From: Hyphomicrobiaceae bacterium
Lineage (GTDB): Bacteria > Pseudomonadota > Alphaproteobacteria > Rhizobiales > Hyphomicrobiaceae
Length of the DNA stretch: 55,108 nucleotides
Assembly (NCBI GenBank): GCA_002919265.1
Contig: PKEY01000018.1
Span: forward strand, 1 to 55,108
Direction of reading: 5' to 3'
The notes below the pieces were generated by a model, which did not search any database, was not told the origin of the DNA, and worked only from the letters and a program-made list of their open reading frames with translations. Positions within the stretch are counted from its first letter, which is position 1; every line of letters starts with the position of its first letter. A program made the position numbers and the translations under genes. Shown in pieces: positions 31,296 through 39,983 of this stretch.

Positions 31296-31715
31296 ATGGT
31301 ATCGATGACGCCAACAGGCGTGCTGGAGACCGTACTTTACGTCAACGACCTCGCCGCTGCCGAGCAGTTTTACCGCGACGTGCTTGGCCTGGAGCCATTC
31401 TCCAAGGCTGCCGGCCGCCAACTGTTCTACCGCTGCGGTGACCAGATGCTGCTGTTATTCAACCCGGACGCAACCTCGAAACCCCCGGCGCCGAATGCGC
31501 TTCCCGTACCTCCGCACGGCGCGAAGGGTCCCGGCCATGTCTGTTTCCGGGCCTCTGCCGAGGAGATCGAACGCTGGAAGCAGCACCTCACGACCAAGGG
31601 CGTGGTGATCGAAGCCGATTTCGAGTGGCCCAATGGCGGCCGGTCCATTTACTTCCGCGATCCTTCGGACAATTGCCTCGAGTTCGCCGAGCCGCGGATC
31701 TGGGGGCTGACATGA
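31296..31715 (+). CDS. VOC (glyoxalase/dioxygenase-fold) protein
   Basis: A 139-residue vicinal-oxygen-chelate protein with two beta-alpha-beta-beta-beta modules: [20 protein letters not shown] at the start, [17 protein letters not shown] in the middle and [17 protein letters not shown] at the end, where the Glu is a typical metal ligand. The reaction is unknown. The ATG at 31296 has GGGGAGG five bases upstream. It starts 28 bases after rph and its stop overlaps the rdgB start (ATGA). Confidence 0.87.
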   Translation: MVSMTPTGVLETVLYVNDLAAAEQFYRDVLGLEPFSKAAGRQLFYRCGDQMLLLFNPDATSKPPAPNALPVPPHGAKGPGHVCFRASAEEIERWKQHLTTKGVVIEADFEWPNGGRSIYFRDPSDNCLEFAEPRIWGLT

Positions 31716-32338
31716 CACGGCGATTGGAAAAGGGCACGCGGCTCGTCGTGGCAAGCCATAACCCGGGCAAGTTGCGCGAGATCGCAGACCTCGTTCGGCC
31801 TTACGGCCTCGATGTCGTTTCTGCCAGCGCCTTGAACCTGCCTGAGCCCGAGGAAACAGAGACCACTTTCGCCGGGAATGCCCGCCTCAAGGCCGTGGCG
31901 GCGGCGACGCAATCCGGTCTGCCGGCCCTTGCCGATGATTCCGGTCTCGAGGTCGAGGCGCTGCACGGAGAGCCTGGCATCTATTCGGCCCGCTGGGCTG
32001 GCCCCGGAAAGGACTTTGGCTTTGCCATGAAGCGCGTAGCAGAGGAGCTTGGTAAGATTGGTGCCTGGAAAGGCGACGGCCCCCGCGCCAATTTCACCTG
32101 CGCGCTTTGCATTGCATGGCCGGACGGGGAGGCGCACATCTTTGAGGGAAAAGTATTCGGCCGACTTGTATGGCCGCCCCGCGGCGACAAGGGCTTCGGA
32201 TACGACCCCATGTTCATGCCGCACGGCGAGACCTTGACGTTCGGCGAGATGGATCCGGCGGAAAAGCATGCAATCAGCCACCGCGCCCGTGCCTTCGCGC
32301 TCTTCGTGGATGCCTGCCTCGAAGGCAAGCAATCCTGA
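31712..32338 (+). CDS. rdgB: Non-canonical purine NTP pyrophosphatase (RdgB/HAM1)
   Basis: Hydrolyses dITP, XTP and similar deaminated nucleotides to keep them out of DNA and RNA. The 208-residue protein shows [13 protein letters not shown], the [22 protein letters not shown] active-site block and [11 protein letters not shown] near the C-terminus. Its ATG overlaps the stop of the VOC gene, and the following hemW start lies inside its 3' end, indicating translational coupling. Confidence 0.97.
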   Translation: MTRRLEKGTRLVVASHNPGKLREIADLVRPYGLDVVSASALNLPEPEETETTFAGNARLKAVAAATQSGLPALADDSGLEVEALHGEPGIYSARWAGPGKDFGFAMKRVAEELGKIGAWKGDGPRANFTCALCIAWPDGEAHIFEGKVFGRLVWPPRGDKGFGYDPMFMPHGETLTFGEMDPAEKHAISHRARAFALFVDACLEGKQS

Positions 32339-33500
32339 CGAGGTCGGGTTCGGCGTCTACATCCACTGGCCGTTCTGCGCGTCGAAGTGCCCGTACTGCG
32401 ACTTCAACAGTCACGTTCGCTTCGGCGGCATCGATGAGCCGCGCTTTCTGGCCGCCTTCCAGCGCGAGCTGCGCACCACGCGAGAACGCATCGGACCACG
32501 TGCTGTCACGAGCATCTTCATCGGCGGCGGGACCCCATCCCTCATGCGCCCTGAGACAGTGGGCGGCCTCCTCGACGAGATTGCCCGCCTGTGGAGCGTT
32601 ACTCCCGACGCCGAAGTGACGTTGGAGGCTAATCCGTCGAGCGTGGAGGCCCAGCGCTTTCGCGGCTATCGCGCTGCGGGCGTCAACCGGGTGTCCCTCG
32701 GCGTCCAGTCGTTGCGCGACGCAGACCTGAAGCGACTGGGCCGAATCCACACCGTCGCCGAGGCCAAGGCTGCCTTGGAAGTCGCCCGAAGCACGTTCGA
32801 GCGGTTCAGCTTCGATCTCATCTACGCTCGCCCCGGTCAAACGATTGAGGACTGGCGGGAAGAGCTGGAAGAGGCGCTCGGCCTCGCAGGAGGCCACCTC
32901 TCGCTCTATCAGCTCACGATCGAGGAGGGGACGCCGTTTGCTTCCCTGTACAAGCTGGGCAAGCTGCAAGTGCCCGATGGAGAGCTGGCCGCCGCGCTCT
33001 ACGAGCTGACCGGCGAACTGACGACGAAGCATGGCCTGCCGGCCTACGAGGTTTCGAACTACGCCGCGCCCGGCGAAGAAAGTCGGCACAACCTTCTTTA
33101 CTGGCGTTACGGCGAATATGCCGGCATCGGCCCCGGCGCGCACGGCCGACTCATCATCAGTCAGGACCGGGTTGCAACGATGACGAAAAAGGCGCCCGAG
33201 CGGTGGCTGGAGGCGGTCGAGACCTCCGGCCACGGAATTGTTTCCACCGAAACCTTGGACCGGCAGGAACAGGCCGACGAGGCGCTCCTGATGGGCCTGC
33301 GTTTGGTTGAAGGGTTGGACCTCCCGCGCTTCGAACGGATCGGAGGCGTCCGGCCGAGTGCTCGAGTGATTGCCGAGCTGGAAGAGCAAGGTCTGTTGGA
33401 GTGGCGCAAAGATCCTGACCGGATTGCAGCGACAACTTTCGGTCGAATGGTTCTGAATGAGCTCGTGCTGCGCCTCTCCGAAAGTCTGGAGCAGGTTTGA
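32310..33500 (+). CDS. hemW: Radical SAM family heme chaperone HemW
   Basis: Radical SAM protein formerly annotated as oxygen-independent coproporphyrinogen oxidase; HemW proteins bind heme and insert it into respiratory enzymes. The 396-residue product has the cluster motif CASKCPYC (Cys23, Cys27, Cys30) after VYIHWPF, then [19 protein letters not shown] and a HemN_C-type C-terminal domain. It lacks the extra N-terminal cysteine context of true HemN. The ATG at 32310 overlaps rdgB by 29 bases. Confidence 0.94.
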   Translation: MPASKASNPDEVGFGVYIHWPFCASKCPYCDFNSHVRFGGIDEPRFLAAFQRELRTTRERIGPRAVTSIFIGGGTPSLMRPETVGGLLDEIARLWSVTPDAEVTLEANPSSVEAQRFRGYRAAGVNRVSLGVQSLRDADLKRLGRIHTVAEAKAALEVARSTFERFSFDLIYARPGQTIEDWREELEEALGLAGGHLSLYQLTIEEGTPFASLYKLGKLQVPDGELAAALYELTGELTTKHGLPAYEVSNYAAPGEESRHNLLYWRYGEYAGIGPGAHGRLIISQDRVATMTKKAPERWLEAVETSGHGIVSTETLDRQEQADEALLMGLRLVEGLDLPRFERIGGVRPSARVIAELEEQGLLEWRKDPDRIAATTFGRMVLNELVLRLSESLEQV

Positions 33501-33609
33501 CGGCTTGCAATTCTGAAAAGGCACACAGCGAAGGCTATCTACTCGCGCAGCCAGTCCGCCCCATTTGTTCAGTAGACAGCCGCAGGGTGACCCCTTATTC
33601 ACCGCCCGC

Positions 33610-34191
33610 ATGATCCGAAGGCTCTACGACTGGACGATGCGGCTCGCGAGCCACAAGCAGGCTCCTCGCGCGCTTTTCTTGGTCTCTTTCATCGAAAGCT
33701 CGTTTTTCCCGATCCCTCCCGACGTCATGCTCGTACCCATGGTTTTGGCCCAACGGGTCAAAGCCTGGGTGTTTGCGTCAATCGCGACTGTCGGATCCGT
33801 GCTGGGAGGCGTGGCCGGGTACCTGATCGGCCTGTTTCTCTTTGATCTAATTGGAAAACCGCTGCTCGATCTCTATGGCTACAGCGAGCAATTCACGCAT
33901 TTCGCCAACCAGTATAACGAATACGGCGCCCTTATCGTCTTCTTCTTCGGAGTAACGCCGTTTCCTTACAAGGTGATCACGATTGCCAGCGGCGTGACGC
34001 AGTTGAATTTCTTGATTTTCATTCTGGCCAGCATTGCCGCCCGCGGCCTGCGGTTCTTTCTGGTCAGCGGGTTGCTCTACTGGTTTGGCGAGCCCATCCG
34101 CGACTTTATCGAGCAGCGGCTTGGGCTCGTGACCACGCTATTTCTTGTTTTGCTGATTGGTGGCTTCGTCGGGCTCCGTTACCTCGTCTAA
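33610..34191 (+). CDS. DedA/YqaA-family inner-membrane protein
   Basis: A 193-residue integral membrane protein of the YqaA/SNARE-associated (DedA-like) group. It begins with an amphipathic region (MIRRLYDWTMRLASHKQAP), then the family signature FIESSFFPIPPDVMLVPMVLA and about four to five membrane spans. The FFGVTPFPYKVITIASG segment matches the second conserved half. Related DedA proteins act as lipid scramblases or flippases. The ATG at 33610 is preferred to an upstream TTG. dsbB follows after 3 bases. Confidence 0.9.
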   Translation: MIRRLYDWTMRLASHKQAPRALFLVSFIESSFFPIPPDVMLVPMVLAQRVKAWVFASIATVGSVLGGVAGYLIGLFLFDLIGKPLLDLYGYSEQFTHFANQYNEYGALIVFFFGVTPFPYKVITIASGVTQLNFLIFILASIAARGLRFFLVSGLLYWFGEPIRDFIEQRLGLVTTLFLVLLIGGFVGLRYLV

Positions 34192-34194
34192 CTC

Positions 34195-34719
34195 ATGGTC
34201 GTGTCACTGCCCACCCCGGAAAAGGACCCCGCATATCGCTGGGGTGCAGCCGCTCTTTTCATAGCCGCGGCCATCATTCTCGCGGCGCTGGGTTTCGAAT
34301 ACATCGGCGGTTACAGGCCTTGCCCGCTCTGCCTTCAGCAGCGCTACGCCTATTACGCGGGAATACCGATCCTTTTCGGCGCACTCGTATTGACGAGCAC
34401 CGGCCAGAAACGGCTGGCAGGCGCCCTTTTTGCGCTCGTCGCTCTCGGCTTCCTCGCCAATACGGGGCTTGCCATCTACCACGCGGGTGTCGAATGGAAG
34501 TGGTGGGAAGGGCCGCAAACCTGCCAAATGGGTCTTGAACCCTTGACCTCCGGAACCGGCTCATTGCTGGAGCGGCTGCAAACGACCCGCGTTATCCGTT
34601 GTGACGAGGCGGCCTGGCGTTTCCTTGGACTGTCGTTTGCCGGTTGGAACGCCGTTTTCTCTCTGCTGCTGGCTATTGCCACATTTTCAGCCGCGCGGCT
34701 CAGCCTTCAGCGCGATTAA
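34195..34719 (+). CDS. dsbB: Disulfide bond formation protein B
   Basis: Inner-membrane quinone reductase that reoxidises DsbA-type periplasmic thiol oxidases. The 174-residue protein has four membrane segments and both periplasmic redox pairs: Cys43-Cys46 (CPLCLQQR) and Cys110/Cys136. It starts 3 bases after the DedA-like gene, so the two are probably translated together. Confidence 0.94.
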   Translation: MVVSLPTPEKDPAYRWGAAALFIAAAIILAALGFEYIGGYRPCPLCLQQRYAYYAGIPILFGALVLTSTGQKRLAGALFALVALGFLANTGLAIYHAGVEWKWWEGPQTCQMGLEPLTSGTGSLLERLQTTRVIRCDEAAWRFLGLSFAGWNAVFSLLLAIATFSAARLSLQRD

Positions 34720-34836
34720 GCTCCCGGACTCCGCTCCGTTTTCGCGCTTTCCAAAGCTGAACAAATACTCAGTGAAAAACCTTGTCTTGGCCCAAAACGT
34801 GTCACTTTGCGGTCACAGGACAAAGATTAAGTTAAT

Positions 34837-34864
34837 ACCGTTCGCGGAACACAGTGCGAACGGT
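34837..34864. repeat. 9-bp inverted repeat downstream of dsbB
   Basis: ACCGTTCGC (34837-34845) and GCGAACGGT (34856-34864) pair perfectly with a 10-base loop; GAGTTTTAGG follows on the plus strand. It is about 120 bases past dsbB. It could be a weak terminator or an operator. Confidence 0.45.
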
Positions 34865-35296
34865 GAGTTTTAGGTGAGGAGCGTGACTTCTGTGCACAGC
34901 GTACCGCGTGAGTCAGTCCCACCAAGGTTGCTCCTGCGTTCGTTGTTCAGGCGTATCTCGCGGGATGCCAGCGTACCGGCATCCGGAGCAACAGCAGCCG
35001 AGTTCGTCGGGCTGTTTCCGCGAGTGTGTACCAGTAGCGTTCCGTTGCGTTCTGTTGCGTCTGAGTACAGCACCTCCCCACGAAATGCGCTTCGCGGCGT
35101 ATTTCGAGCACTAAAGCGAGCCGCAGCGGCGAGGAAGTGTAGGCGTATCGCTGTGCGGCTCGATCAAGGGGCCAGGCGACCGGACGACGGCTATGAAGTT
35201 CGAAGTAAGTCGAACGGGCTGGTGGCAAGGAGTGGGAGGTCGCTCCGAGTAAAACCGAGTAAGCGTCTGCAGTAGGTTTTGCGTCTGCCAATTCAA

Positions 35297-35323
35297 TAAG
35301 CGTAGCGTCAGTAAGCGTAGCGT
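35297..35323. repeat. Short tandem direct repeat
   Basis: TAAGCGTAGCGT occurs at 35297-35308 and again at 35312-35323, spaced by CAG, and the second copy is followed by GGCGTCAG, echoing the CAG. A third partial copy (TAAGCGTCTGC) lies near 35260. No function is evident. Confidence 0.6.
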
Positions 35324-35384
35324 GGCGTCAGAGTTCCAAGTGACGAGTATGGAAGAAGTAGGTCAGGCCCCAAGCCCGTGGGTT

Positions 35385-35484
35385 CCGCTGCACGAGGCAG
35401 TCGGGAATGTGCTGGCCGGACTGAGCAAGGGACGCACCTCCTTGGCATCCGCAGAGCAGCACAATGGCCCCTCTGCCCAGCCGG
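35385..35484. ncRNA. Candidate structured RNA, strand unresolved
   Basis: Four nested complementary segments form a rod-like, interrupted hairpin of about 100 bases: CCGCTG (35385-35390) with CAGC(C)GG (35478-35484), GGCAG (35396-35400) with CTGCC (35473-35477), TGTGCTG (35408-35414) with CAGCACA (35457-35463), and CAAGG (35426-35430) with CCTTG (35440-35444). The shape recalls 6S RNA, but no 6S sequence signature could be confirmed. No promoter or clear terminator was found. Treat it as a hypothesis. Confidence 0.25.
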
Positions 35485-35506
35485 CGAAAAACTGAGGAGC
35501 GGAATT

Positions 35507-35525
35507 GGAGGCGTTTTCCGCCTCC
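35507..35525. repeat. GC-rich stem-loop
   Basis: GGAGGCG (35507-35513) and CGCCTCC (35519-35525) form a perfect 7-bp stem with a 5-base loop. It lies next to the nested hairpin at 35385-35484 and may belong to the same RNA. Confidence 0.5.
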
Positions 35526-35672
35526 CCAAGTTGGCAAACACGCGAGGCGCAGAACTGCAGTCCCTCAAAGGCTTCACATTGCACGGTCCCGCGTAGTGAC
35601 GCCATAGCGCCGAGCGTGTTTGCCGCCCTGAGATCCTGGGGTCACAAGGCGCGTCAGACAGTGAGGCGAATA

Positions 35673-35882
35673 ATGAACCGCAATCCCATCAATCCGCTGC
35701 AATGGCACTCCGCCGTTGGCGTCGCGCGTCAGGTCTGTGCGCGGGTATTTCGCGATGGTGGAAGCGCAGCCGATGCCGTTGCGGCTTTCGGATTGCCGCG
35801 GCCAGAATCGATTAGCTGGAGCAAGGCTGTCGAGGCCATTGCCGAACGGCTTTGTACAAGGGAGTTGCAAAAGGTCGCGTAA
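35673..35882 (+). CDS. Small uncharacterised protein (69 aa)
   Basis: A 69-residue protein starting MNRNPINPLQWHSAVGVARQ, with GAGGCG just before the ATG. The composition is ordinary globular, with two likely helices (about 9-27 and 47-67) and no signal or membrane segment. The neighbouring upstream frame is open but not protein-like. No known family is recognised. It is the first credible gene after the 950-base interval and is convergent with the HNH gene. Confidence 0.6.
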   Translation: MNRNPINPLQWHSAVGVARQVCARVFRDGGSAADAVAAFGLPRPESISWSKAVEAIAERLCTRELQKVA

Positions 35883-35984
35883 GAACAGGCCGCTCAAAGT
35901 TCCCGCCTGGCGCACCCCGCGCTTTTGCCTCCCTCCCAGCCCTTTTTAATCAGCCCGTTCTCAATGGGCACGAATAGGGGCTGC

Positions 35985-36545
35985 CTAAGGCTCCAGCTCG
36001 GTATCCCAGTAGAGGTAATCGAGCCAGCTTTCGTGGAGATAATTGGGTGGGAAAAGTCGGCCGTTGCGGTGCAATTCAAAGACGGTAGGGCGATAGGGCT
36101 TTTGTTTGGGCCACATCCCGACTTTGTCGGGCATCTCGCCCCCTTTCGCGAGATTGCAGGCAGCACAAGCGGTAGTCACGTTTTCCCAGCGCGTTTGCCC
36201 GCCTTTCGATCGCGGAACGACGTGATCGAAGGTCAGATCCTCTTTCGATCCGCAATATTGGCAGGTGAAACGGTCGCGAAGAAAAACGTTGAACCGGGTA
36301 AAGGCGGGATAGAGAGCCGGTTTTACGTAGGTCTTGAGCGCTACCACGCTCGGGATGCGCATTTCGAAAGACGGGCTGCGCACCACCTTGTCATACTCGG
36401 ATACGATGTTCACTCGGTCCAGAAACACCGCCTTGATCGTATCCTGCCAACTCCAAAGCGATAAGGGATAATAACTGAGTGGCCGGAAATCGGCGTTCAG
36501 GACCAGAGCCGGCATCGATTCCGGCGATGTCGCTGACACATTCAC
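35985..36545 (-). CDS. HNH endonuclease family protein
   Basis: A 186-residue protein with a zinc-stabilised HNH nuclease core: Cys95-x2-Cys98 (CQYCGS), FDHVVPRSKGG with Asp107-His108, RWENVTTAC with Asn122, and CAAC at Cys127/Cys130. An N-terminal part (VLNADFRPLSYYPLSLWSWQDTIKAV) is typical of a widely conserved chromosomal HNH family in alphaproteobacteria. Its role is unknown. No phage or restriction genes lie nearby. Confidence 0.88.
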   Translation of the reverse strand: MNVSATSPESMPALVLNADFRPLSYYPLSLWSWQDTIKAVFLDRVNIVSEYDKVVRSPSFEMRIPSVVALKTYVKPALYPAFTRFNVFLRDRFTCQYCGSKEDLTFDHVVPRSKGGQTRWENVTTACAACNLAKGGEMPDKVGMWPKQKPYRPTVFELHRNGRLFPPNYLHESWLDYLYWDTELEP

Positions 36546-36688
36546 GTCTGTGCTTCCTGCACTCTGCCCTCTCGTTCGAGGAATGCACGTCGCACTCGCG
36601 CCGCGGCAATACTATAACTGTACATCAGCTCTGTGAAGACGCGCGAAATGCTCAAAAATGGCGCAATCTTTCGCCGGTCGTCCGCGCG

Positions 36689-37345
36689 TTATCGACCGCG
36701 CGGGCCCAATGCCTGAGCCAGAAAATCTCCTGCGAGCTGAAGACCAACCGGATCAATTCCATGGCCAAGCCCCGGGCGGACATGCCATTCGACCGGCACC
36801 CTTGCCGCGGCGAGCGCCTCCCTGGTGAAATGAAGGGCTTCGACGGGAATGAGGTCGTCGATTTCCCCGTGTATCAGCTGGACCGGCGGTCGGGACTTGA
36901 TCTCGGAGGCGAGATGCTCGGGGCCAGCCAGCAATCCCGAAAACCCCACTATGGCGGCAACCTGTTCGTTACGGCGCAACCCCACATGAAGGGCCATCAT
37001 CGTCCCCTGGCTGAAGCCAACGAGGGCCAGTCGGTTCGGCGACAGCTGGTATCGTTCGAGCTCCCGATCAAGAAATCGATTAAGGACCGGGGCCGCATAG
37101 TTCACCCCGTGCCAAAGCTCATTGGGATCACGCAAGGTTAACGGGAACCACTGGCGTCCGCCAAAGCCTGCAGCTGGCAAGGGCTCAGGCGCATCGGGAG
37201 CCACGAAGGCCACCCCGGGAAGCACCGAGTGCCAGGCCTCGGCCAGGCTGATGAGGTCTGCTCCGTCGGCGCCATAACCGTGCAATAGCACGACAAGCGC
37301 CGTGGCCGGCTGGTTGGGTTCTTGGCGGGGTCCGTCGAGCGTCAT
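36689..37345 (-). CDS. Phospholipase/carboxylesterase (alpha/beta hydrolase)
   Basis: A 218-residue esterase of the phospholipase/carboxylesterase (YpfH/acyl-protein-thioesterase-like) family. VVLLHGYGADGADL gives the oxyanion region, and the triad is Ser112 (GFSQG), Asp163 (HGEIDDLIP) and His195 (GLGHGI). No signal peptide, so cytosolic. The ATG at 37345 was chosen; the longer frame overlaps alkA. It starts 8 bases after the alkA stop, suggesting an operon. Confidence 0.9.
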   Translation of the reverse strand: MTLDGPRQEPNQPATALVVLLHGYGADGADLISLAEAWHSVLPGVAFVAPDAPEPLPAAGFGGRQWFPLTLRDPNELWHGVNYAAPVLNRFLDRELERYQLSPNRLALVGFSQGTMMALHVGLRRNEQVAAIVGFSGLLAGPEHLASEIKSRPPVQLIHGEIDDLIPVEALHFTREALAAARVPVEWHVRPGLGHGIDPVGLQLAGDFLAQALGPRGR

Positions 37346-37353
37346 GGTCCTCG

Positions 37354-38037
37354 TCAGACTGGCATAGCGGAGCCACGCTTCTTGAGGAAAGGATGGTAGG
37401 CCCACAGTAGCCGGGCTGCCACACCCCGCCAGGGGCGCCACCGCTCGGCAATCTCCAGAAGCTCCGCCGGTGTGGGTCGGCGCTCCAGGCCCAAAGCTCC
37501 CGCGGCCGCTACTTGTAAGGCGAGGTCTCCAGCCGCAAACGCATCGCGCCGGCCGAGGCAGAACATGATGAAGATGTCCGCCGTCCACGGGCCGATTCCA
37601 GGGACCATCGTAAGTTGCTCGTGGATGACCTCGTCCGGCACGGTTGCCAGACTTTCGATCACAAGCTCGCCCTCAGCGACAGCGCGCGCGATGCTCCGCA
37701 ACGTGCGAATCTTGGGCGCTGACAGCCCAGCGGCGCGCAACGTTTTCTCAGGAGCGGATAGAAAGCTCTCAACATCGAAAGGCTCTATGGCAGCGACCAG
37801 CCGGCTCCAGATGGCCCCGGCGCTTGCCGTCGAGAGTTGCTGGCCGACGACGATACGCGCCAACCCTTCAAACCCTGCCGGCCTACGCCGCAGTGGCGGA
37901 TCCCCGGTAATGTCATGCACCCGGCGGAGGTGGGGGCACTTGCGCCGTAACACACGCATGCCCGCCTTGATGTCGTTTTCCGTCTCGATGGTCCCTATCC
38001 GCGAAGGGTGACCATTCACAGCCATCAGCTTGGCCAT
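37354..38037 (-). CDS. alkA: DNA-3-methyladenine glycosylase 2 family (AlkA-like)
   Basis: Base-excision glycosylase of the HhH-GPD superfamily for alkylated purines. FEGLARIVVGQQLST and the helix-hairpin-helix MVPGIGPWTADIFIMF precede the likely catalytic Asp in AAGDLALQ. It lacks the N-terminal Ada-like or TBP-like extension of E. coli AlkA and is a short form of 227 residues from the ATG at 38037; a GTG 14 codons upstream (38079) is also possible. The gene is followed by the carboxylesterase. Confidence 0.88.
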   Translation of the reverse strand: MAKLMAVNGHPSRIGTIETENDIKAGMRVLRRKCPHLRRVHDITGDPPLRRRPAGFEGLARIVVGQQLSTASAGAIWSRLVAAIEPFDVESFLSAPEKTLRAAGLSAPKIRTLRSIARAVAEGELVIESLATVPDEVIHEQLTMVPGIGPWTADIFIMFCLGRRDAFAAGDLALQVAAAGALGLERRPTPAELLEIAERWRPWRGVAARLLWAYHPFLKKRGSAMPV

Positions 38038-38269
38038 CTCAGCCCGTCCGTGCTCATTGCCGCCGCCGCTTCCGGTCACATGCTAGCGCATGCCCGCTAG
38101 CTCAAGAATGGCATTGCCGAAACCCGAAACTTGTCTTTTCCGAGAAGCCGCAAGGTCCAAGCAGATCAAAGCGTCGGCGGGCTCCATCCTATCCCCGAAT
38201 TGGCGCTTTATTTGCGGCGAAAGCTCCACCATAACGCCTGCGTGATCTCGGTCGGCGCAAAGTCTGCGA

Positions 38270-39139
38270 ATGAAAAGACCTGTCTTTCGTTTCGCACCCA
38301 GTCCCAACGGTGAGCTGCATCTCGGCCACGCGCTTTCTGCCCTGACGGGGTTCGAATTGGCGCGCCGGCTTGGTGGGCGCTTCCTACTTCGCATCGAGGA
38401 CATCGACACCACGCGCGCGCGGCCGGAATTCATTCAGTCCATTTTCGAAGACCTCGCGTGGCTTGGCATCGAGTGGGAAGAGCCTGTCCTTCGCCAATCC
38501 GAACATTTCGCTGATTACCAGGCGGCCGCGAAAAAGCTTGAAGACTTGGGGCTACTCTATCCGTGCTTTTTGACACGCAACGAATTGGCAGCATTCGCCG
38601 CCGCCAATTCTGACGCCCGTGACCCAGACGGTGCCCCGCGCGTTACTCGTGCCGACCTCGATATCTCTGACGCTGAACGCGCGCGGAGAAGGGAGAATGG
38701 GGAGCGTTTCGCCCTACGACTCGATATGCAGCGCGCTCTCTCGTTCGTTCGCGAAAAAACCGGTCGCGGCGAACTCTTTTTCTCAGAGTGGGATGGCAAT
38801 AGTCAGTGCCGCCGCGTGCAGGCATCTCCCGAGCGCTGGGGTGATGTCGTGATCGTTCGCAAGGAAATCCCTGCAAGCTATCATCTTGCCGTAGTAGTCG
38901 ACGACGCGCGCCAGGGCATTACGCACGTGACACGCGGCCTGGACCTTTTCGCTGCCACCGACGTTCATCGATTGCTGCAGGTTCTTCTGGATCTGCCCGA
39001 ACCGGTTTACCACCACCACCGGCTCATCACCGATGCCACTGGGCGGAAGCTTAGCAAGAGCGCCCGCGATACGTCGCTCCGCGCCTTCAGAGAGGCGGGG
39101 ATGACACCTCAAGACATCCGTAGGCTGATCGGTTTTTGA
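38270..39139 (+). CDS. gluQ: Glutamyl-Q tRNA(Asp) synthetase
   Basis: GluRS paralogue lacking an anticodon-binding domain; family members attach glutamate to queuosine at tRNA(Asp) position 34. The 289-residue protein has FAPSPNGELHLGHAL with the HLGH signature (17-20), RIEDIDTTRARPEF, and the KLSKS ATP loop near residue 260. Only the first cysteine of the usual zinc site (LYPCF) is obvious, so zinc binding may be lost. Divergent from alkA across about 230 bases. Confidence 0.93.
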   Translation: MKRPVFRFAPSPNGELHLGHALSALTGFELARRLGGRFLLRIEDIDTTRARPEFIQSIFEDLAWLGIEWEEPVLRQSEHFADYQAAAKKLEDLGLLYPCFLTRNELAAFAAANSDARDPDGAPRVTRADLDISDAERARRRENGERFALRLDMQRALSFVREKTGRGELFFSEWDGNSQCRRVQASPERWGDVVIVRKEIPASYHLAVVVDDARQGITHVTRGLDLFAATDVHRLLQVLLDLPEPVYHHHRLITDATGRKLSKSARDTSLRAFREAGMTPQDIRRLIGF

Positions 39140-39197
39140 TCAAGCGCCAAGCTTCTTCGCAAAACTTGGCAATACAATCGTTTTGGCGGAACGTCTC

Positions 39198-39213
39198 TTA
39201 AGAGATCTTTAAC
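39198..39213 (+). promoter_or_regulatory. CtrA-type box
   Basis: TTAA (39198-39201), seven bases, TTAAC (39209-39213): an exact match to the CtrA consensus TTAA-N7-TTAAC. It lies about 105 bases upstream of the membrane protein gene at 39315 in a GC-rich genome where this word is rare. A GATTC (GANTC, CcrM methylation site) follows at 39251. Confidence 0.6.
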
Positions 39214-39314
39214 GCTTGTCACAATCACATCGGCAGTCTGGAACTTTATCGATTCGTTTCTATTTCGATGATGTGTTGTTTACCTAGCCCCCTTTCTTGC
39301 ACCACCAACGGCCG

Positions 39315-39857
39315 ATGATGTCTCTGCTTCAGGAACTGGTGAATGAATACCTGGAAGCAGCTGTCGCCTTCGGACAGGTCTTCCTCGTTTCCGGCCTTAT
39401 CGTCGCACTTGGCTATTGGTTGAAGCTCCGGATCTTTGGGAGTCCGCCCCCGAAGCAAAAGCGGCTGACACCAAAACAGGCCGCCAACCGCACCAAACGT
39501 TCAGTCAAACCGAAGCAGAGCTCTCTGGTCCAAACTGCCTCGCGGGAAGAAAGCATTCAGGTTTCGATCTCGCCGGAGCCGTCCGAGGCTCCTGTACCTG
39601 CGGGGGGATGGATTCATTCGCTTGAGTCCCATTCCAAGCGCCTTGCCGCTTACGTTCAGCAAGCCGCTGGTCGCGGAGAGCGCGTGAACAAGCTGCAAGA
39701 GCTTGCCCGCGTTCGACTCGACGCCGCAGACTATACATTCCACCGGCTCCTGCAGGATCTCGCGTCCGTAATCCCGGTTTCCGCGAAGCCGGCCGCCCAA
39801 GCGCTTGAGGAGCCTGTTGCTCCTTCCGCTGAAGAGCACATCAAGCTCGCCGCCTGA
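39315..39857 (+). CDS. Single-span membrane protein, function unknown
   Basis: A 180-residue protein starting MMSLLQELVNEY, with one hydrophobic segment (about residues 16-40, AFGQVFLVSGLIVALGYWL), then a Lys/Arg/Pro-rich linker and a C-terminal predicted helical domain (SHSKRLAAYVQQAAGRGERVNKLQELARVRL). No known family is recognised. An exact CtrA-type box and a GANTC site lie upstream, hinting at cell-cycle control. Two adjacent ATGs (39315, 39318) are possible starts; a TTG at 39297 is less likely. Confidence 0.72.
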   Translation: MMSLLQELVNEYLEAAVAFGQVFLVSGLIVALGYWLKLRIFGSPPPKQKRLTPKQAANRTKRSVKPKQSSLVQTASREESIQVSISPEPSEAPVPAGGWIHSLESHSKRLAAYVQQAAGRGERVNKLQELARVRLDAADYTFHRLLQDLASVIPVSAKPAAQALEEPVAPSAEEHIKLAA

Positions 39858-39983
39858 GCGGCGATCCCTCTTCTCCTCTGCTTGGCAGATTCCGAGGCTC
39901 GTAGGCTGTCCATTTCTGTCGCACGTTGACTTGTCGGGCCGGGTGGGGAACAGGCTCGAACGCGCAGCTTTGGAGAGCCACCC

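Larger units (their letters stand above)
34720..35672. other. Long interval without a recognisable protein gene
   Basis: About 950 bases between dsbB and a 69-residue protein gene. Open frames exist on both strands, but their translations are Ser/Arg-rich or low complexity, overlap each other and lack good starts. The interval does contain ordered nucleotide structure, listed separately: a 9-bp stem at 34837, a tandem repeat at 35297, a nested interrupted hairpin at 35385-35484 and a 7-bp hairpin at 35507. It could hold one or more non-coding RNAs. Confidence 0.65.

Noticed and set aside
35039-35052. GTTC...GTTC as an alphaproteobacterial SOS box
   Set aside because: Spacing is 6 bases instead of 7, and no SOS gene follows.
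34874-35275. 133-codon frame on the plus strand and a 114-codon frame on the minus strand in the gap after dsbB
   Set aside because: Both overlap, are Ser/Arg-rich or low complexity, start poorly and show no domain. Kept as non-coding.
35297-35323. Tandem repeat considered as a CRISPR or attachment site
   Set aside because: Only two short adjacent copies, no spacers, no cas genes and no integrase of the mobile type nearby.
35985-36545. HNH nuclease as a phage or restriction remnant
   Set aside because: Belongs to a broadly conserved chromosomal family and has no phage or methylase neighbours.
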